A stretch of DNA of 64,000 bases, taken from the NCBI GenBank assembly GCA_035477215.1, contig DATIKU010000018.1, positions 1-64,000 of the forward strand, in the 5' to 3' direction. Of this stretch, positions 25,617 to 34,588 are shown one piece after another (within the stretch, counting starts at the first letter, position 1; each line of letters begins with the position of its first letter). A model generated the notes under the pieces. The model ran no database searches, had not been told where the DNA came from, and saw only the letters and a list, made by a program, of their open reading frames with translations. Source of the DNA: Spirochaetota bacterium (GTDB taxonomy: Bacteria > Spirochaetota > UBA4802 > UBA5368). Made by a program: the position numbers and the translations under genes.

Positions 25617-27392
25617 ATGAATCGAAAACACTATCTCTCACGGCACGGAAAATACGTCGATTACCGCATAGCCCTCCTCGGCGGTCCCAACCTTTGGGAC
25701 GAGGAGGAATGCGCGTCTGCCTGCGGGATGGTGTCCTACCTCATGGACCACGCTCCGCTGCCGGCGGCTCTTCGGGGAGAACCCCGCCGGGCGCTGGAGG
25801 AGCTGAAGGATCTCCTGCGCCGGTGGGACATCCTGCGTGATGGAGACCTTCTCGGCTACATCCACCAGGAACTCCAGTCCAGGAAAACGCGCAAAAAGCA
25901 CGGCCGCTATTTCACCCCCCGCGATATCGTCGACTACATCGTTTCACGAGCGCTCGCTCCAGTACCCGGCGCGGATCTTCCGCTGATTCTTGATCCGGCC
26001 TGCGGATCGGGCCAGTTTCTCATCGCCGCCTATGCCCTCCTCTCGTGCTCCGGCAACCGGCGAGGTAGTATGCGCCGGAATACGGAGGAGCTTATCCATC
26101 ACCGTATTCACGGCATCGACAACGACCAGGTCGCCGCGTCGATATGCAGATGGAACCTTTCCAGGGTTTCCGGCATCAATGAGAGTGAAATCAAAAATAT
26201 ACACAATAATAATTATTTGTTCAAAAGCCTTCGCGGTGACTCCCGCGATGAAGCCGCTGGCTATACGGCCGTCATTGGCAACCCTCCCTGGGGGTCGCGC
26301 CTTTCGGCGGACGAGCGGCGCGCCGCCCGCGAGCGTTTTTCCTCGGCAGGGTCCGGCATCAATACCTTTACGCTGTTTATCGAGCGCACGCGCAGGCTCC
26401 TGGCCCCCGGGGGGACGATGGCCTTTCTTCTTCCCGAGGCTTATTTGAACATCGGCGCGCACAGTGCTTCGCGGCGGCAGGTGCTCGACCACATGCGGAT
26501 ACTCGATATAGCGGCCTGGGGCGAGCGCTTCAGGGGTGTGTTCGCCCCCTCCGTTTCGTTCATCGCGGCCCGCGAGGATTCGGCGAGTGCGCGATCGCGG
26601 CATGTAGTCAGGATATCTTCGGCGCCGGCGGGCGGCTCCGCAACGGCCACACTGATACCGCAAGCGCAGTACGACTCGACACCTCAGAACATCTTCAACA
26701 TCCATTATTCGCGCAGGGCGGTCGAGCTCATCTCGCGCATGGAGGATGAGGGGTGCTTCTATCTGAAGGGTTCCGCCCGCTTTTTCCTCGGCGTGGTGAC
26801 CGGGGATAACCCGCATCACCTCAGGGACGCGCGCTCGGAAGATGCGCCCGACCCTATCATTGTCGGACGCGATCTTTCGCAGTACAGGATCGATTTCAGC
26901 GGCCATCATTTCAGGTTCGACCCCGGCGCGCTCCAGCAGGTGGCGCCGCGCCAACTTTATCTTACGCCGAACAAGCTCCTCTATAAATTCATCGGCAGGC
27001 GCCTGGTCTTTGCGCTCGACACCGAGGGGCGCTACTCGCTCAATAACGTCAACGCGTTCATTCCCGGGGATAAGATGCTCGAACCCGAATGCCTGCTTGC
27101 GCTCCTCAACTCGCGCCTCATGCAGTATTACTATGAAAAGAACTTCTTTACGGTGAAGGTCCTGAGGGGAAACCTCGAGCGACTGCCGCTTCGGACCGCC
27201 GATGGCGGAACCAGGCGAAAGATCCGCTCACTCGTGAGACGCGTCATGGAGTCGCCGGATTCGGGAGCGGGGATGCGAAGCAGGGAGACGATCGAGGACA
27301 TTGTCTTCAGCATCTACGGTATCGGCGACGCCGAGGCCGCGCGCATCAGCGAGGCCGTGCTCTCCCCGGCACCGGCGCTTTCACCGCAGTGA
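25617..27392 (+). CDS. Solitary N6-adenine DNA methyltransferase (TaqI/Eco57I-like)
   Basis: This 591-residue protein has an SAM-dependent N6-adenine methyltransferase core: motif I ILDPACGSGQFLIAAY near residue 125 and motif IV VIGNPPWGSRL near residue 220. FTPRDIVDYIVS comes before. The C-terminal half (LYLTPNKLLYKFIGRRLVF, NVNAFIPGDKMLEPECLLALLN) resembles the TaqI-like target-recognition region of Type IIG/Eco57I-like enzymes. I see no nuclease motif (PD-ExK) and no restriction gene nearby. It may be an orphan methylase or a BREX/DISARM-like component that has lost its partners. Its 3' end overlaps the convergent gene by 47 bases. Confidence 0.85.
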   Translation: MNRKHYLSRHGKYVDYRIALLGGPNLWDEEECASACGMVSYLMDHAPLPAALRGEPRRALEELKDLLRRWDILRDGDLLGYIHQELQSRKTRKKHGRYFTPRDIVDYIVSRALAPVPGADLPLILDPACGSGQFLIAAYALLSCSGNRRGSMRRNTEELIHHRIHGIDNDQVAASICRWNLSRVSGINESEIKNIHNNNYLFKSLRGDSRDEAAGYTAVIGNPPWGSRLSADERRAARERFSSAGSGINTFTLFIERTRRLLAPGGTMAFLLPEAYLNIGAHSASRRQVLDHMRILDIAAWGERFRGVFAPSVSFIAAREDSASARSRHVVRISSAPAGGSATATLIPQAQYDSTPQNIFNIHYSRRAVELISRMEDEGCFYLKGSARFFLGVVTGDNPHHLRDARSEDAPDPIIVGRDLSQYRIDFSGHHFRFDPGALQQVAPRQLYLTPNKLLYKFIGRRLVFALDTEGRYSLNNVNAFIPGDKMLEPECLLALLNSRLMQYYYEKNFFTVKVLRGNLERLPLRTADGGTRRKIRSLVRRVMESPDSGAGMRSRETIEDIVFSIYGIGDAEAARISEAVLSPAPALSPQ

Positions 27393-27918
27393 AGACGATA
27401 ACCAGGTCGATGGAATCGTCGCCGCCGTCATCGGCGACGGCGATGCCGAGGTTCCGGTAGACGTACATGACGTTTTTACGCCTGGTCAGCCGCTCCAGCC
27501 CCTCGTTTCCGTAATTAAAGACAAACGATTCGGCCCCCGCGGATATGCTCACCGCGTCCGTCGTAACGCGCGACCGATCGTACCCGGCGACGGCGACCAC
27601 TTCATCCCCCAGCAGGAATACCGCGAAGCGCCCGTACGCATAGTGGTAGACGCGATCAAAACGGATGGCGGGGCCCGATGTCTGCCCGAACACATCCCTC
27701 AGGAGGTCCCTCACCCCCCCGGGCATTGCGACGCGGTCCGCCCGGCCCCGGTCGCGTACGAGCGAACTGACATTTTCGCCCAGCACCACCCCTTCCGAGC
27801 CCAAACCCGGCGCCACGAGCGAGGTATCGTTCTTCAAGCGCAGAGCGAGCTCGTCGGGAGAGAACAGGCTCCCCGTGATAACGAGCAATGAACCCAGCAC
27901 GATGGAATGATTCATCAT
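27346..27918 (-). CDS. Hypothetical exported protein
   Basis: I do not recognise this 190-residue protein. It starts with a signal-like segment (MMNHSIVLGSLLVITGSLF), and the rest is beta-rich with repeated acidic and Gly patches (AVFLLGDEVVAVAGYD, VADDGGDDSIDLVIVF). GGGGGAGAGGG precedes the start. It lies between rsmG on the same strand, 63 bases upstream, and the convergent methylase gene. It takes the place usually held by parA after rsmG in origin-proximal clusters, but no Walker motif is present. Confidence 0.55.
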   Translation of the reverse strand: MMNHSIVLGSLLVITGSLFSPDELALRLKNDTSLVAPGLGSEGVVLGENVSSLVRDRGRADRVAMPGGVRDLLRDVFGQTSGPAIRFDRVYHYAYGRFAVFLLGDEVVAVAGYDRSRVTTDAVSISAGAESFVFNYGNEGLERLTRRKNVMYVYRNLGIAVADDGGDDSIDLVIVFTAVKAPVPGRARPR

Positions 27919-27981
27919 TGCCCTCTCCCCCGGGATGATGGCGCCACTTCACGCCTGCAGCGGGCCCCCATTGTCGATTTA

Positions 27982-28710
27982 TTATGTCTCATGGCCCGCG
28001 TCCCCGCCGATGCGTTCGGCCGCACGCTTGATGGCCGGGTAGCGGCGCGGGTAGGCATCCGGCGTTTCTCCGACCTTTCTCACCATGATGCCGGGCCCAC
28101 CCATGGGGTCCGTATCGATCCGCCCCCCCAGCGCCATGGCATGATCGGCGATTACCCTCCCCAGATCGGCCCCCAGAAGTTTTGAATATATATACAGATA
28201 TCCTCCTGTCTTTAAAAGCGGAAGCGCCATCTCGATCACCGCGTAGACCGGCCCAAAAGCGCGGCTGAACACCGCGTCGAATGCCCCCCTCCACTCCGGC
28301 ACTCGTGCAAGCTCTTCGGTCCGTCCGCAGACCACCGACAGGCCGGGGACCGGCAGCTCCTTCCGCGCGTACTCGAGGAATTCCGCCCGCTTCGCCTGCG
28401 CCTCCATCAGCACGCCCGTAATCCCGGAGAGAGCGAGCGCGAGCGGGATTCCCGGCACCCCGGCGCCCGAGCCAATGTCCGCGAAGCGCGTTCCACGTGG
28501 AACATCAAGGCGGCAAAGGGGCTCCAGGCTCCCCAGCACCAGCGCCTCGAGCGCCCCCATGGTGGTCGAGCAGCCCGTAAGGTTGTGTCGCCCGTTCGCC
28601 TCGATCACCATGCCCGCGTACCGGGCCAGCAGGCCCGCCGCTCCTTCCGGGAGGACAATTCCGTTTCGCTCGGCCCATTCACGAACGGCCTCCCGTTCCA
28701 CATGGAACAT
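27982..28710 (-). CDS. rsmG: 16S rRNA (guanine-N7)-methyltransferase RsmG
   Basis: This ~242-residue SAM methyltransferase modifies G527 of 16S rRNA. The SAM motif is FADIGSGAGVPGIPLALA near residue 80, with NLTG before it (HNLTGCS) and FSRAFGPV later. Loss of RsmG gives low-level streptomycin resistance in other bacteria. The start at 28710 (MFHVEREA) is chosen because family homology begins there and GGACGG precedes it; ATG 28782 would overlap mnmG by 14 bases and is also possible. The gene carries a parS-type site (28490-28503) and a degenerate one at its start (28695-28708). It follows mnmG closely. Confidence 0.93.
   Translation of the reverse strand: MFHVEREAVREWAERNGIVLPEGAAGLLARYAGMVIEANGRHNLTGCSTTMGALEALVLGSLEPLCRLDVPRGTRFADIGSGAGVPGIPLALALSGITGVLMEAQAKRAEFLEYARKELPVPGLSVVCGRTEELARVPEWRGAFDAVFSRAFGPVYAVIEMALPLLKTGGYLYIYSKLLGADLGRVIADHAMALGGRIDTDPMGGPGIMVRKVGETPDAYPRRYPAIKRAAERIGGDAGHET
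28490..28503. promoter_or_regulatory. parS: parS-type ParB-binding site inside rsmG
   Basis: GTTCCACGTGGAAC is a perfect palindrome matching the conserved core of bacterial parS (TGTTNCACGTGNAACA). It lies within rsmG, about 12.5 kb from dnaA. ParB loads at such sites to organise and segregate the origin. No parA or parB gene is present in the window. Confidence 0.85.
28695..28708. promoter_or_regulatory. Degenerate parS-like site at the rsmG start
   Basis: GTTCCACATGGAAC differs by one base from the perfect parS core and overlaps the rsmG start codon, encoding MFHVE. It may be a weak second site or a chance result of codon use. Confidence 0.5.
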
Positions 28711-28768
28711 TCCGTCCTTCTCGTCCGCCTGTCCGGCGCCCCGCGCATGACCGACGGAGTCCTCCGGC

Positions 28769-30673
28769 CTACGGTCCATCATGGCCGTTCTCCGTCTCCG
28801 CTTTGCGTGCGGCACGCGCCATCGCCTCGATGCGCACCATTACAAGCGATATATCCGACGGATCTACGCCGGAGATCCTTGTCGCCTGCCCGATCGTCTC
28901 CGGCCGTAGGCGCTTAAGCTTCTCTCGAGCCTCGTTCTTCAGCCCCGCAACCGTGGCGTAATCGAACGATTCCGGAATACGGCGCGACTCCATCCGTTCC
29001 ATTTTCCGTATCCGTTCAAGATCTCTTTCAATATACCCCTGGTATTTAATATGCATCTCCGCTATAGCGGCCCTGTCCGCGTCGATCTCCTCCCCGAGCG
29101 CGTCGAGTATATCCGAAATCCTGATCTCGGGACGCCTGAGAAGCTGTCCTGCGTTCATTTTCCCCGACACCTCCGATCCTCCCTGCCGGGACACGGCAAG
29201 CTTTTCCTTCAGCGCCCCTTCCACGACGACAACCCTCGACGACAGTTCCCGCACCAGATCGTCCGCCCTTCTGTATTTCAATTCCATTCGCTCGCAGCGC
29301 TCCCGGCTTACCAGGCCGTTCTCGAGGCCGTATCCCATCAGGCGGCGGTCGGCATTGTCCTGCCTGAGGATCAGCCGGTGCTCCGCCCGCGAGGTAAACA
29401 TCCTGTACGGCTCGTCCGCGCCCTTGGTGACCAGATCGTCGATCAACACGCCCAGATAGGCCTCGTAGCGCCTTAGGACGAAAGGCTGCATCCCCCGTAT
29501 CTTTCGCACGGCGTTTATCGCGGCGACAAGCCCCTGGCCCGCCGCCTCCTCGTAACCCGACGTGCCGTTTATCTGTCCCGCGTGGTACAGTCCGGCGATG
29601 CGCCTGGTCTCGAGCGTGCTTTTCAATTCATCCGGTGGAACGAAGTCGTATTCCACCGCGTATGCGGGTCGCATCACCCGAACGTTCTCGAGCCCCGGCA
29701 GCGTACGAATCATCTCGAGCTGTACATCCTCCGGCAGTGAGCTCGAAAAACCGTTTATATATACCTCTTTCGTCGTCATTCCCTCGGGTTCGAGAAACAG
29801 CTGATGACCCGGCTTGCCCGCGAAGCGGACGACCTTGTCCTCAATCGAGGGACAGTATCGCGGCCCGATGCCCCTGATGCGCCCTCCATAGAGCGGCGAG
29901 CGGTGCAGGTTCTCGCGGATGATTCGGTGCGTTTCCCCGGTTGTACCGGTGATCCAGCACGGCAACTGTGGACGGTCGATCGATGCGGTGTCGAACGAAA
30001 ACGGTGACGGCACTTCGTCGGGGTGTTGAATAATACATTTGGAAAAATCGATCGAATCGGCGTTAACGCGCGGCGGCGTACCCGTCTTCAGCCTGCGTAC
30101 GGGGAATCCAAGCTCGCGCAGGGAATCCGAAAGCTCTTCTGACGAAAAGTCGCCCAGCCTTCCGCTTTTCTCATTGTACTCCCCGATATGGATGAGCCCC
30201 TTTAGAAACGTCCCCGTGCAGATGATGACCGCCTCAGCCCGATGCTCCTGCCCCCGCACGGTCGCAACCCCCCGAACGCGGCCGCTCTCCGCCACGATCC
30301 GGGCGGCGATGTCCTGTATCAGCGTGATGTTGCGCTCGGCCTCGATGACCGATTTCATCCTGAGTTGATACGCCTTCTTGTCGGCCTGGGCCCTCGGCGC
30401 CCACACGGCGGGACCCTTGCTTCTGTTGAGCATCTTATAATGGATTCCCGTCTCGTCGATTGCCCTGGCCATCTCTCCGCCGAGCGCGTCGATCTCCCGC
30501 ACAAGGTGCCCCTTGGCGAGCCCGCCGATCGCCGGGTTGCAGCTCATCTGGCAGATCGTGTCGAGGTTCCCCGTCAGCAGCAGCGTCGAACATCCCATGC
30601 GTGCGGAGGCGAGTGCCGCTTCCGCACCGGCGTGCCCCGCCCCCACAATGATTATGTCGAACGTCCGTATCAT
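28769..30673 (-). CDS. mnmG: tRNA uridine 5-carboxymethylaminomethyl modification enzyme MnmG
   Basis: This 634-residue FAD enzyme works with MnmE to modify the wobble uridine of several tRNAs. The N-terminal FAD motif is [19 protein letters not shown], followed by [13 protein letters not shown] and [28 protein letters not shown] and [12 protein letters not shown] lie further on, and FTSRAEHRL is near residue 420. All are MnmG hallmarks and length is normal. AGAGGAAG precedes the ATG. It forms an operon with rsmG, a pair commonly found near the chromosome origin. mnmE is not in the window. Confidence 0.97.
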   Translation of the reverse strand: MIRTFDIIIVGAGHAGAEAALASARMGCSTLLLTGNLDTICQMSCNPAIGGLAKGHLVREIDALGGEMARAIDETGIHYKMLNRSKGPAVWAPRAQADKKAYQLRMKSVIEAERNITLIQDIAARIVAESGRVRGVATVRGQEHRAEAVIICTGTFLKGLIHIGEYNEKSGRLGDFSSEELSDSLRELGFPVRRLKTGTPPRVNADSIDFSKCIIQHPDEVPSPFSFDTASIDRPQLPCWITGTTGETHRIIRENLHRSPLYGGRIRGIGPRYCPSIEDKVVRFAGKPGHQLFLEPEGMTTKEVYINGFSSSLPEDVQLEMIRTLPGLENVRVMRPAYAVEYDFVPPDELKSTLETRRIAGLYHAGQINGTSGYEEAAGQGLVAAINAVRKIRGMQPFVLRRYEAYLGVLIDDLVTKGADEPYRMFTSRAEHRLILRQDNADRRLMGYGLENGLVSRERCERMELKYRRADDLVRELSSRVVVVEGALKEKLAVSRQGGSEVSGKMNAGQLLRRPEIRISDILDALGEEIDADRAAIAEMHIKYQGYIERDLERIRKMERMESRRIPESFDYATVAGLKNEAREKLKRLRPETIGQATRISGVDPSDISLVMVRIEAMARAARKAETENGHDGP

Positions 30674-30909
30674 CTTCCTCTGTTTTATCGTTTTTCAATG
30701 AGACATATTATTTTACTTCCATTTTTCAGCGGGACGGTTCATCATCGCCCCATCGCAAGTAGTATACAACATTTTTACTATTGGAATAATTTTTTAGTAT
30801 CGTTCGTCCTTACACGGTCTTACAGTACGCCAGTCAGGCCGCAATACAAAGAGAACGGGGGCGAACGGTGTATAAACAGCCCCCGGCACGCTTACAAAAT
30901 TAATTCTTC

Positions 30910-31497
30910 ATGAGAGGACGGGCCGTGAATTCGTATCCATCCGAACTGCTCGATCGGCTTTTTGTCCGGCAGGGAGACATTACCCGTGAGCGCGTCGACG
31001 CGATCGTAAACGCCGCCAATCCGGCCCTGCTCGGCGGAGGGGGCGTCGACGGGGCGATCCATCGTGCCGCCGGACCCGGGCTTCTCGAGGAATGCCGGCG
31101 CATCGGCGGCTGTCGCCATGGCGAGGCGAGAATCACCGGAGGGTATAATCTTTCGGCGCGACATGTCATCCATACTCCCGGACCCGTCTATAAAGACGGC
31201 GCATCGGGAGAGCGGGAGACACTGCGCTCCTCGTACCGGACCTCCATGGACCTGGCGATGCACAACGGTCTGCGCTCCATTGCATTCCCCGCCATATCCA
31301 CAGGCGTATACGGCTACCCGGCCGCGGAAGCCTGCGAGGTTGCCGTGTATGCCGTCCTGGATTTTATGGCGGAAACCGGACATATGATTGATGTTTATTT
31401 TATTTTATTTGATAATAACATTTATTATATATATTCTAATTTTATTGAAGCACTAAGGAGGCAGGCCGCTCCTCCAGCAGACGGCGGAAATCGGTGA
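30910..31497 (+). CDS. Macrodomain ADP-ribose-binding/deacetylase protein
   Basis: This 195-residue protein is a single macrodomain (YmdB/MacroD-like). Visible are IVNAANPALLGGGGVDGAIHRAAG, with the ligand loop of MacroD enzymes, RHVIHTPGPVY, and AFPAISTGVYGYP. Such proteins remove O-acetyl-ADP-ribose acetyl groups or mono-ADP-ribose from proteins. Here HTPGPVY replaces the common HTVGPVW. An unusual extension near the C-terminus (FILFDNNIYYIYSNFIEAL) is AT-rich compared with the rest of the gene, perhaps a local drift. The gene is followed by pyrF after 73 bases. Confidence 0.88.
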   Translation: MRGRAVNSYPSELLDRLFVRQGDITRERVDAIVNAANPALLGGGGVDGAIHRAAGPGLLEECRRIGGCRHGEARITGGYNLSARHVIHTPGPVYKDGASGERETLRSSYRTSMDLAMHNGLRSIAFPAISTGVYGYPAAEACEVAVYAVLDFMAETGHMIDVYFILFDNNIYYIYSNFIEALRRQAAPPADGGNR

Positions 31498-31570
31498 GGC
31501 ATGCCCGCCCCGTACGGGATGCGCATCTACCGGGGACCGTTTAGGCAAAACCTTTCACAAGGGATCATAT

Positions 31571-32419
31571 ATGGATTACTGCTCATTGCTCAGGTCGTCT
31601 TCGAGGAAGTTCAACTCCATCGTCTGCCTGGGGCTCGATCCGGTGCTGGGGAACATACCCGTCGAGAATGGAAGCCCGGGCGACCGTATCCGGTCCTTTT
31701 ATGAAACGATGCTCAACACGATGGCGCGCAGGAACATCCTTCCGGCGGCCGTTAAACCCAATTATGCGTTTTATGCCCAGCACGGTCTCGACGGCATCGG
31801 CACCCTCGCCTCCGTCATCGACGCGTGCAGGGGGCTCGGCCTCCCCGTCATCCTCGATGTCAAGCGCGGCGATATCGGCTCCACCGCCGAGGCGTACAGC
31901 CGCGAGGCCTATGATTTTTTCAATGCCGACGCTGTGACGCTCTCTCCCTACCTCGGCTTCGATTCCATCGAGCCGTTCCTTGCAAACTACCCCGGGAAGG
32001 GAGCGTACATCCTCAACAAGACCTCTAATAAAAGCTCCGGCGAGCTCCAGGACCTCATCGTCGACGGGGAGCCTTTGTACATTCGCGTTTCGAAAAAAAT
32101 CGTTGAATGGCACCGTCCCGGCATAGGTGCGGTAGTCGGCGCCACCTACCCCGAGGAGCTCGTGAACATCTGCGGGATCTTTATTGATTCCGGGCTCGAG
32201 ATTCCCCTGCTGATACCTGGCGTCGGTTCCCAGGGAGGGAGCGTCGAGGCCGTCTGCTCCGCGCTCAGGCTCCATCCCGACTCCTCCATACACCGGATCA
32301 ACTCGTCGAGCGCCATCAACTACGCGTACCGTCAGCGGCCGGACCTCCGATTCGATGACGCCGCGGCGGCCGCGCTTGCCGTCCTGAACGACGAAATCAA
32401 CTCCTTTCTTACCGAGTGA
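31571..32419 (+). CDS. pyrF: Orotidine 5'-phosphate decarboxylase (class 2)
   Basis: This 282-residue TIM-barrel enzyme makes UMP from OMP, the last pyrimidine step. Key motifs: FNSIVCLGLDPVLGNIP near the start, AVKPNYAFY, DVKRGDIGSTAEAYS (catalytic Lys/Asp group), AVTLSPYLGFDSIEPFL and LLIPGVGSQGGS. The length and pattern fit the subfamily of ~270-310 residues (PyrF type 2). AAGGGA precedes the ATG. Its stop overlaps the start of the GGDEF protein gene (ATGA), so the two are translated together, an unusual partner for a pyrimidine enzyme. Confidence 0.95.
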   Translation: MDYCSLLRSSSRKFNSIVCLGLDPVLGNIPVENGSPGDRIRSFYETMLNTMARRNILPAAVKPNYAFYAQHGLDGIGTLASVIDACRGLGLPVILDVKRGDIGSTAEAYSREAYDFFNADAVTLSPYLGFDSIEPFLANYPGKGAYILNKTSNKSSGELQDLIVDGEPLYIRVSKKIVEWHRPGIGAVVGATYPEELVNICGIFIDSGLEIPLLIPGVGSQGGSVEAVCSALRLHPDSSIHRINSSSAINYAYRQRPDLRFDDAAAAALAVLNDEINSFLTE

Positions 32420-34578
32420 CGAGGCCCCGGTTGAAGGACCCCAGAGGAAGCCAAAAAACAGTGCTGGTGGTCGCCCACCGGCAAGAGGACGTCGATCTTA
32501 TCTGCGAGGTCCTGAACGACATCGATTACGATTATATTACGGCGCACACCGGGATCGAGGCGCTCAGCGTCATCACCTACCGGCTTCCGCACATCATCAT
32601 CTCCGAAATCTACCTTCCCGAACTCAACGGCTACGAGCTCTGCCGTAAGATCCGCGCGGGTATAAAAACGCGCCTGATCCCATTCATATTCATCGCCCCG
32701 TCGGACAAAGTGGACGACCGTATCGCCGCCCTGCAGACCGGCGCCGACGCGTTCCTTGCCAGGCCGTTCAACGCAGACGAGCTGCGGGCACTGGTGCGCT
32801 CAAAGGTAAACAGCTTCGACGAGCTGTATCATCTGTCCGTCACCGACGATCTCACACGCCTTTTCAACCGGCGCGAGTTTCTCAAGCGCTTCGCCGGCGA
32901 GCTCGAGAATCCCCGGACCCAGTCTGTCGCCCTCTGTATTCTCGATCTCGATTTTTTCAAGAAAGTCAACGACACCTACGGCCACCAGACCGGGGACCTT
33001 GTACTCATGAAGCTGGCGGATATGTTAAAGAATCGCTCTTCCGACAATTTCTTCCCTGCGCGCTTCGGCGGGGAGGAATTCGTTATCCTCCTTCCCGGCA
33101 CGAGCGCGCCTTCCGCAGTTACGACGATCGATTCGCTCCGCGATGAGCTCGCCGCGACGCCGTTTCGACATGCCGGCTCGAGCGAGGTGTTCCATATCTC
33201 CTTCAGCGCCGGGATTGCCGAATATCCATCCATGGCCTCCAACATCTCCGAGCTGCTTTCCCGCGCCGACCAGGCGCTCTATGCGGCCAAGAACGATGGA
33301 AGGGCGCGCACCTACATTTTCAGGCCCATCATGGCGCGCAACGACCGTTTCTGGGAATACCTGAAGACCTGCAAGGGGACATTTTTCGAGGCGCCGTTCA
33401 ACGAGCCGGTCTCCAAGCTCCCCTATCTTCCCCAGACGCTGGAACAGATCATCAACCTCGACTACGAGGTGCGGAGCATCGGCGTGCTCATCATCAAGCT
33501 CCAGCCGCTGTTTAATCTCAGGGAGCTACGCGGACAGAAGAACATGGATTATGATGTCGAGAACATCAAGTTCATCATCAGCTGGGCGTGCGAGTGCAAC
33601 TTCCCGTCAGACATCTACCTGGCCGTCACCAATTTCTTCAGCCACGAAGTCGTGGCCCTCTTCCCCAGCATCGTCGATTTCTCCTACAACCCGGAGAAGT
33701 TCAAGACTCTCTGCCGCGACATCTCCATGGATTTTTTCGTCTTCATCCTTAACTATTTTTTCGACATCTACTTCTCCGGCGACGTTATCTATTTCGAAAA
33801 GTGGAATCCGCGCAACCTCCTGGATGAAATCGAGCACATACGGGACAGGGTGTACCTGCTGGACGACAAACGAGACTTCTTCGTGAACATCTTCAACGAG
33901 GTTCGCCAGGCACTTTATGACTCCTCCTCCCTGAAAGGCGTGCTCGAGATAAGGAGTTTTTACAACTTCTTGTCGATGAAGCCCTCGTACAATTATTTCT
34001 CATCGTGCAACTTCATCATAAAGGCCGACTTCACCGAGCTCCTCCTCAGGGAGAGCATCGTCGGGAGCGATGATTTCGAGAGATTCATGAGACTCTTCGC
34101 CGAATCCTTCTCGGACGAGATTGAATGCCCACTCGTCATCCCGTGGGTTTCCGCAGTCGAGCTGGACGAGTACGCGCGGCTGCTGGGCGCGGCGCTCCCC
34201 GACAGGGAGGTGGTGCTTATGCTGAATGAGAGCGTTCTCGAGTCGTTTCCGCCCGAGCTGCTCGTCGGCATAGCCTCCGATCTGCCCGGGAACGTCTCGC
34301 TGGGAATCGACAACTGCTATATCGGAAACGACATTCTCAATATACTCTCCACGGTGGACCTTCGCCTGCTCTGCTTTTCCGAGAACATTATACGGAACAT
34401 CCACCTGTTTCCCGATCGCATCAAGATCATCAACGGGCTCAAGCTCTTCGCCGACGAGCTGGGAATACCCGTACTCGCCCGCAATATCCTCCTCGAAGAC
34501 GAATTTCAGATTCTTAAAGATCTAAAGATCTTTCACGCCTCGGGACCGTTTATATCGAACATGCGGCAGAGTTCGTAA
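32416..34578 (+). CDS. Receiver-like + GGDEF + degenerate EAL domain protein
   Basis: This 720-residue protein has three parts. Residues ~12-125 resemble a response-regulator receiver, but the acidic pair is missing (VLVVAHRQED) and the phosphoacceptor Asp is replaced in HIIISEIYLPELNG, where Glu sits at the usual Asp; the conserved Lys is Arg (LARPF). Residues ~145-295 are a GGDEF domain with RFGGEEF, consistent with an active diguanylate cyclase. An RxxD-like NRSSD lies before it but with a two-residue longer spacing than the usual I-site. Residues ~560-715 look like an EAL fold with the catalytic acidic residues lost (VSLGIDNCYIGN, IIRNIHLFPDRIKIINGL). It follows pyrF with a 4-base overlap. 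Confidence 0.82.
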   Translation: MTRPRLKDPRGSQKTVLVVAHRQEDVDLICEVLNDIDYDYITAHTGIEALSVITYRLPHIIISEIYLPELNGYELCRKIRAGIKTRLIPFIFIAPSDKVDDRIAALQTGADAFLARPFNADELRALVRSKVNSFDELYHLSVTDDLTRLFNRREFLKRFAGELENPRTQSVALCILDLDFFKKVNDTYGHQTGDLVLMKLADMLKNRSSDNFFPARFGGEEFVILLPGTSAPSAVTTIDSLRDELAATPFRHAGSSEVFHISFSAGIAEYPSMASNISELLSRADQALYAAKNDGRARTYIFRPIMARNDRFWEYLKTCKGTFFEAPFNEPVSKLPYLPQTLEQIINLDYEVRSIGVLIIKLQPLFNLRELRGQKNMDYDVENIKFIISWACECNFPSDIYLAVTNFFSHEVVALFPSIVDFSYNPEKFKTLCRDISMDFFVFILNYFFDIYFSGDVIYFEKWNPRNLLDEIEHIRDRVYLLDDKRDFFVNIFNEVRQALYDSSSLKGVLEIRSFYNFLSMKPSYNYFSSCNFIIKADFTELLLRESIVGSDDFERFMRLFAESFSDEIECPLVIPWVSAVELDEYARLLGAALPDREVVLMLNESVLESFPPELLVGIASDLPGNVSLGIDNCYIGNDILNILSTVDLRLLCFSENIIRNIHLFPDRIKIINGLKLFADELGIPVLARNILLEDEFQILKDLKIFHASGPFISNMRQSS

Positions 34579-34588
34579 TGCCGGCACG

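Noticed and set aside
27346-27918. ParA-like gene expected after rsmG
   Set aside because: The protein here has no Walker or deviant Walker motif and looks exported, so it is not parA.
30674-30909. Possible small gene or RNA between mnmG and the macrodomain gene
   Set aside because: No start with a ribosome-binding site and no tRNA-like fold are visible. A GGGGGC/GCCCCC pair is too loosely placed to call.
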